Source of the DNA: Stieleria neptunia
GTDB taxonomy: Bacteria; Planctomycetota; Planctomycetia; Pirellulales; Pirellulaceae
Direction: 5' to 3'
NCBI RefSeq assembly: GCF_007754155.1
Contig: NZ_CP037423.1
Coordinates: forward strand, 8,490,938-8,554,937
Length of the DNA: 64,000 bases
Part shown: positions 63,830-64,000 of the stretch, in pieces
Numbering within the stretch: the first letter of the stretch is position 1
Layout: each line of letters opens with the position of its first letter
Program-made: the position numbers and the translations under genes
The notes under the pieces: generated by a model
Database searches by the model: none
Seen by the model: only the letters and a program-made list of their open reading frames with translations
What the model was told of the DNA's origin: nothing

Positions 63830-63916
63830 TCGCTGACCATCACAACCTTCACCGTTTTCCTGGCACGGATGCCACTCTCTCCTTTTTTTTGACACGTAAC
63901 CACGAGCGTACGACTG

Positions 63917-64000
63917 ATGACTCCCCAACAAATCGATTTGGTTCAGTCTTCTTGGGAAAAGGTAAAACCGATTTCCGAGCAAGCCGCAGAACTGTTTTAT
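63917..64000 (+). CDS. Globin (partial, truncated by the right edge)
   Basis: Reads MTPQQIDLVQSSWEKVKPIS... to the window end, 28 codons. This is the A-helix opening of bacterial globins and flavohemoglobins (LVQSSWEKV, with the conserved Trp). Flavohemoglobins convert NO to nitrate, and single-domain globins bind O2 or NO; the C-terminal part that would tell them apart is off the window. It lies 87 bp after the Tll0287-like gene and suggests an NO-related role for the whole cluster. Confidence 0.78.
   Translation, partial: MTPQQIDLVQSSWEKVKPISEQAAELFY

Noticed and set aside
1..64000. tRNA or rRNA genes
   Set aside because: No cloverleaf with TTCGANNC-type arms and no rRNA core sequences were noticed by eye.

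Overview
The window looks like a chromosomal segment of a marine planctomycete of the Pirellulaceae (Rhodopirellula-like). The evidence is the gene content. It has a ThuA/membrane-bound-dehydrogenase/HEAT protein next to a c-type heme protein of the Pirellula/Verrucomicrobium type, a secreted sulfatase with a DUF6807 (PmoA-like) partner, many exported proteins of unknown function, a sigma-factor/membrane-protein cassette, a very large polytopic membrane protein, and many short dispersed inverted repeats between genes. The genus is an inference; no rRNA or tRNA gene was found to anchor it.

Layout. 1-4671 (minus): a four-gene operon with 4-bp stop/start overlaps at two of its three junctions: FAD/Fe-S oxidoreductase, moaD, moaE and a class-V aminotransferase (cysteine-desulfurase-like, cut by the left edge). 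4717-4899: a heptanucleotide tandem repeat. 5027-10098: a PVC-type dehydrogenase and its separate heme subunit, facing a second c-type heme protein. 10370-12637: a zinc-ribbon protein, a DUF4430 lipoprotein and a Tas-like aldo/keto reductase. 12858-13678: a degenerate group II intron without a reverse-transcriptase ORF, bracketed by inverted 14-bp repeat arrays. 13689-17348: DUF6807 protein, sulfatase and PepSY membrane protein. 18010-19516: an IS110-family element directly behind pyrD. 20890-25011: a 44-aa membrane peptide, an AAA-ATPase/TPR pair and AMP nucleosidase. 25250-32419: exported hypotheticals, an amidohydrolase, and an ECF sigma factor followed by a TM/HEAT-like protein and a Gly-rich protein. 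32459-33371: an array of eight and a partial 110-bp repeats. 33453-43390: alanine dehydrogenase, Tat-exported and secreted hypotheticals, two secreted HExxH proteins, a STAS protein, an RRM protein and an MscS channel. 43690-50026: a 1263-aa PQQ-propeller protein, a small secreted protein and a secreted caspase-like (clan CD) protein with an EF-hand. 50023-56040: a ~2005-aa polytopic membrane protein. 56554-59245: a PD-(D/E)XK-like protein, pyrE and an L,D-transpeptidase. 59694-64000: a redox cluster (NirB-like flavoprotein fused to a BFD domain and a b-type membrane domain, an 11-heme cytochrome c, a Tll0287-like heme lipoprotein and the start of a globin).

The best candidates for something not well described are the redox cluster at the right end, which could carry electrons between NAD(P)H, the membrane and a multiheme periplasmic protein, perhaps in NO/nitrite chemistry; the ORF-less group II intron with its flanking repeat arrays; the 110-bp array; and the secreted caspase-like protein that ends tail-to-tail with the giant membrane protein. 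All functions come from reading motifs by eye; no database search was run.
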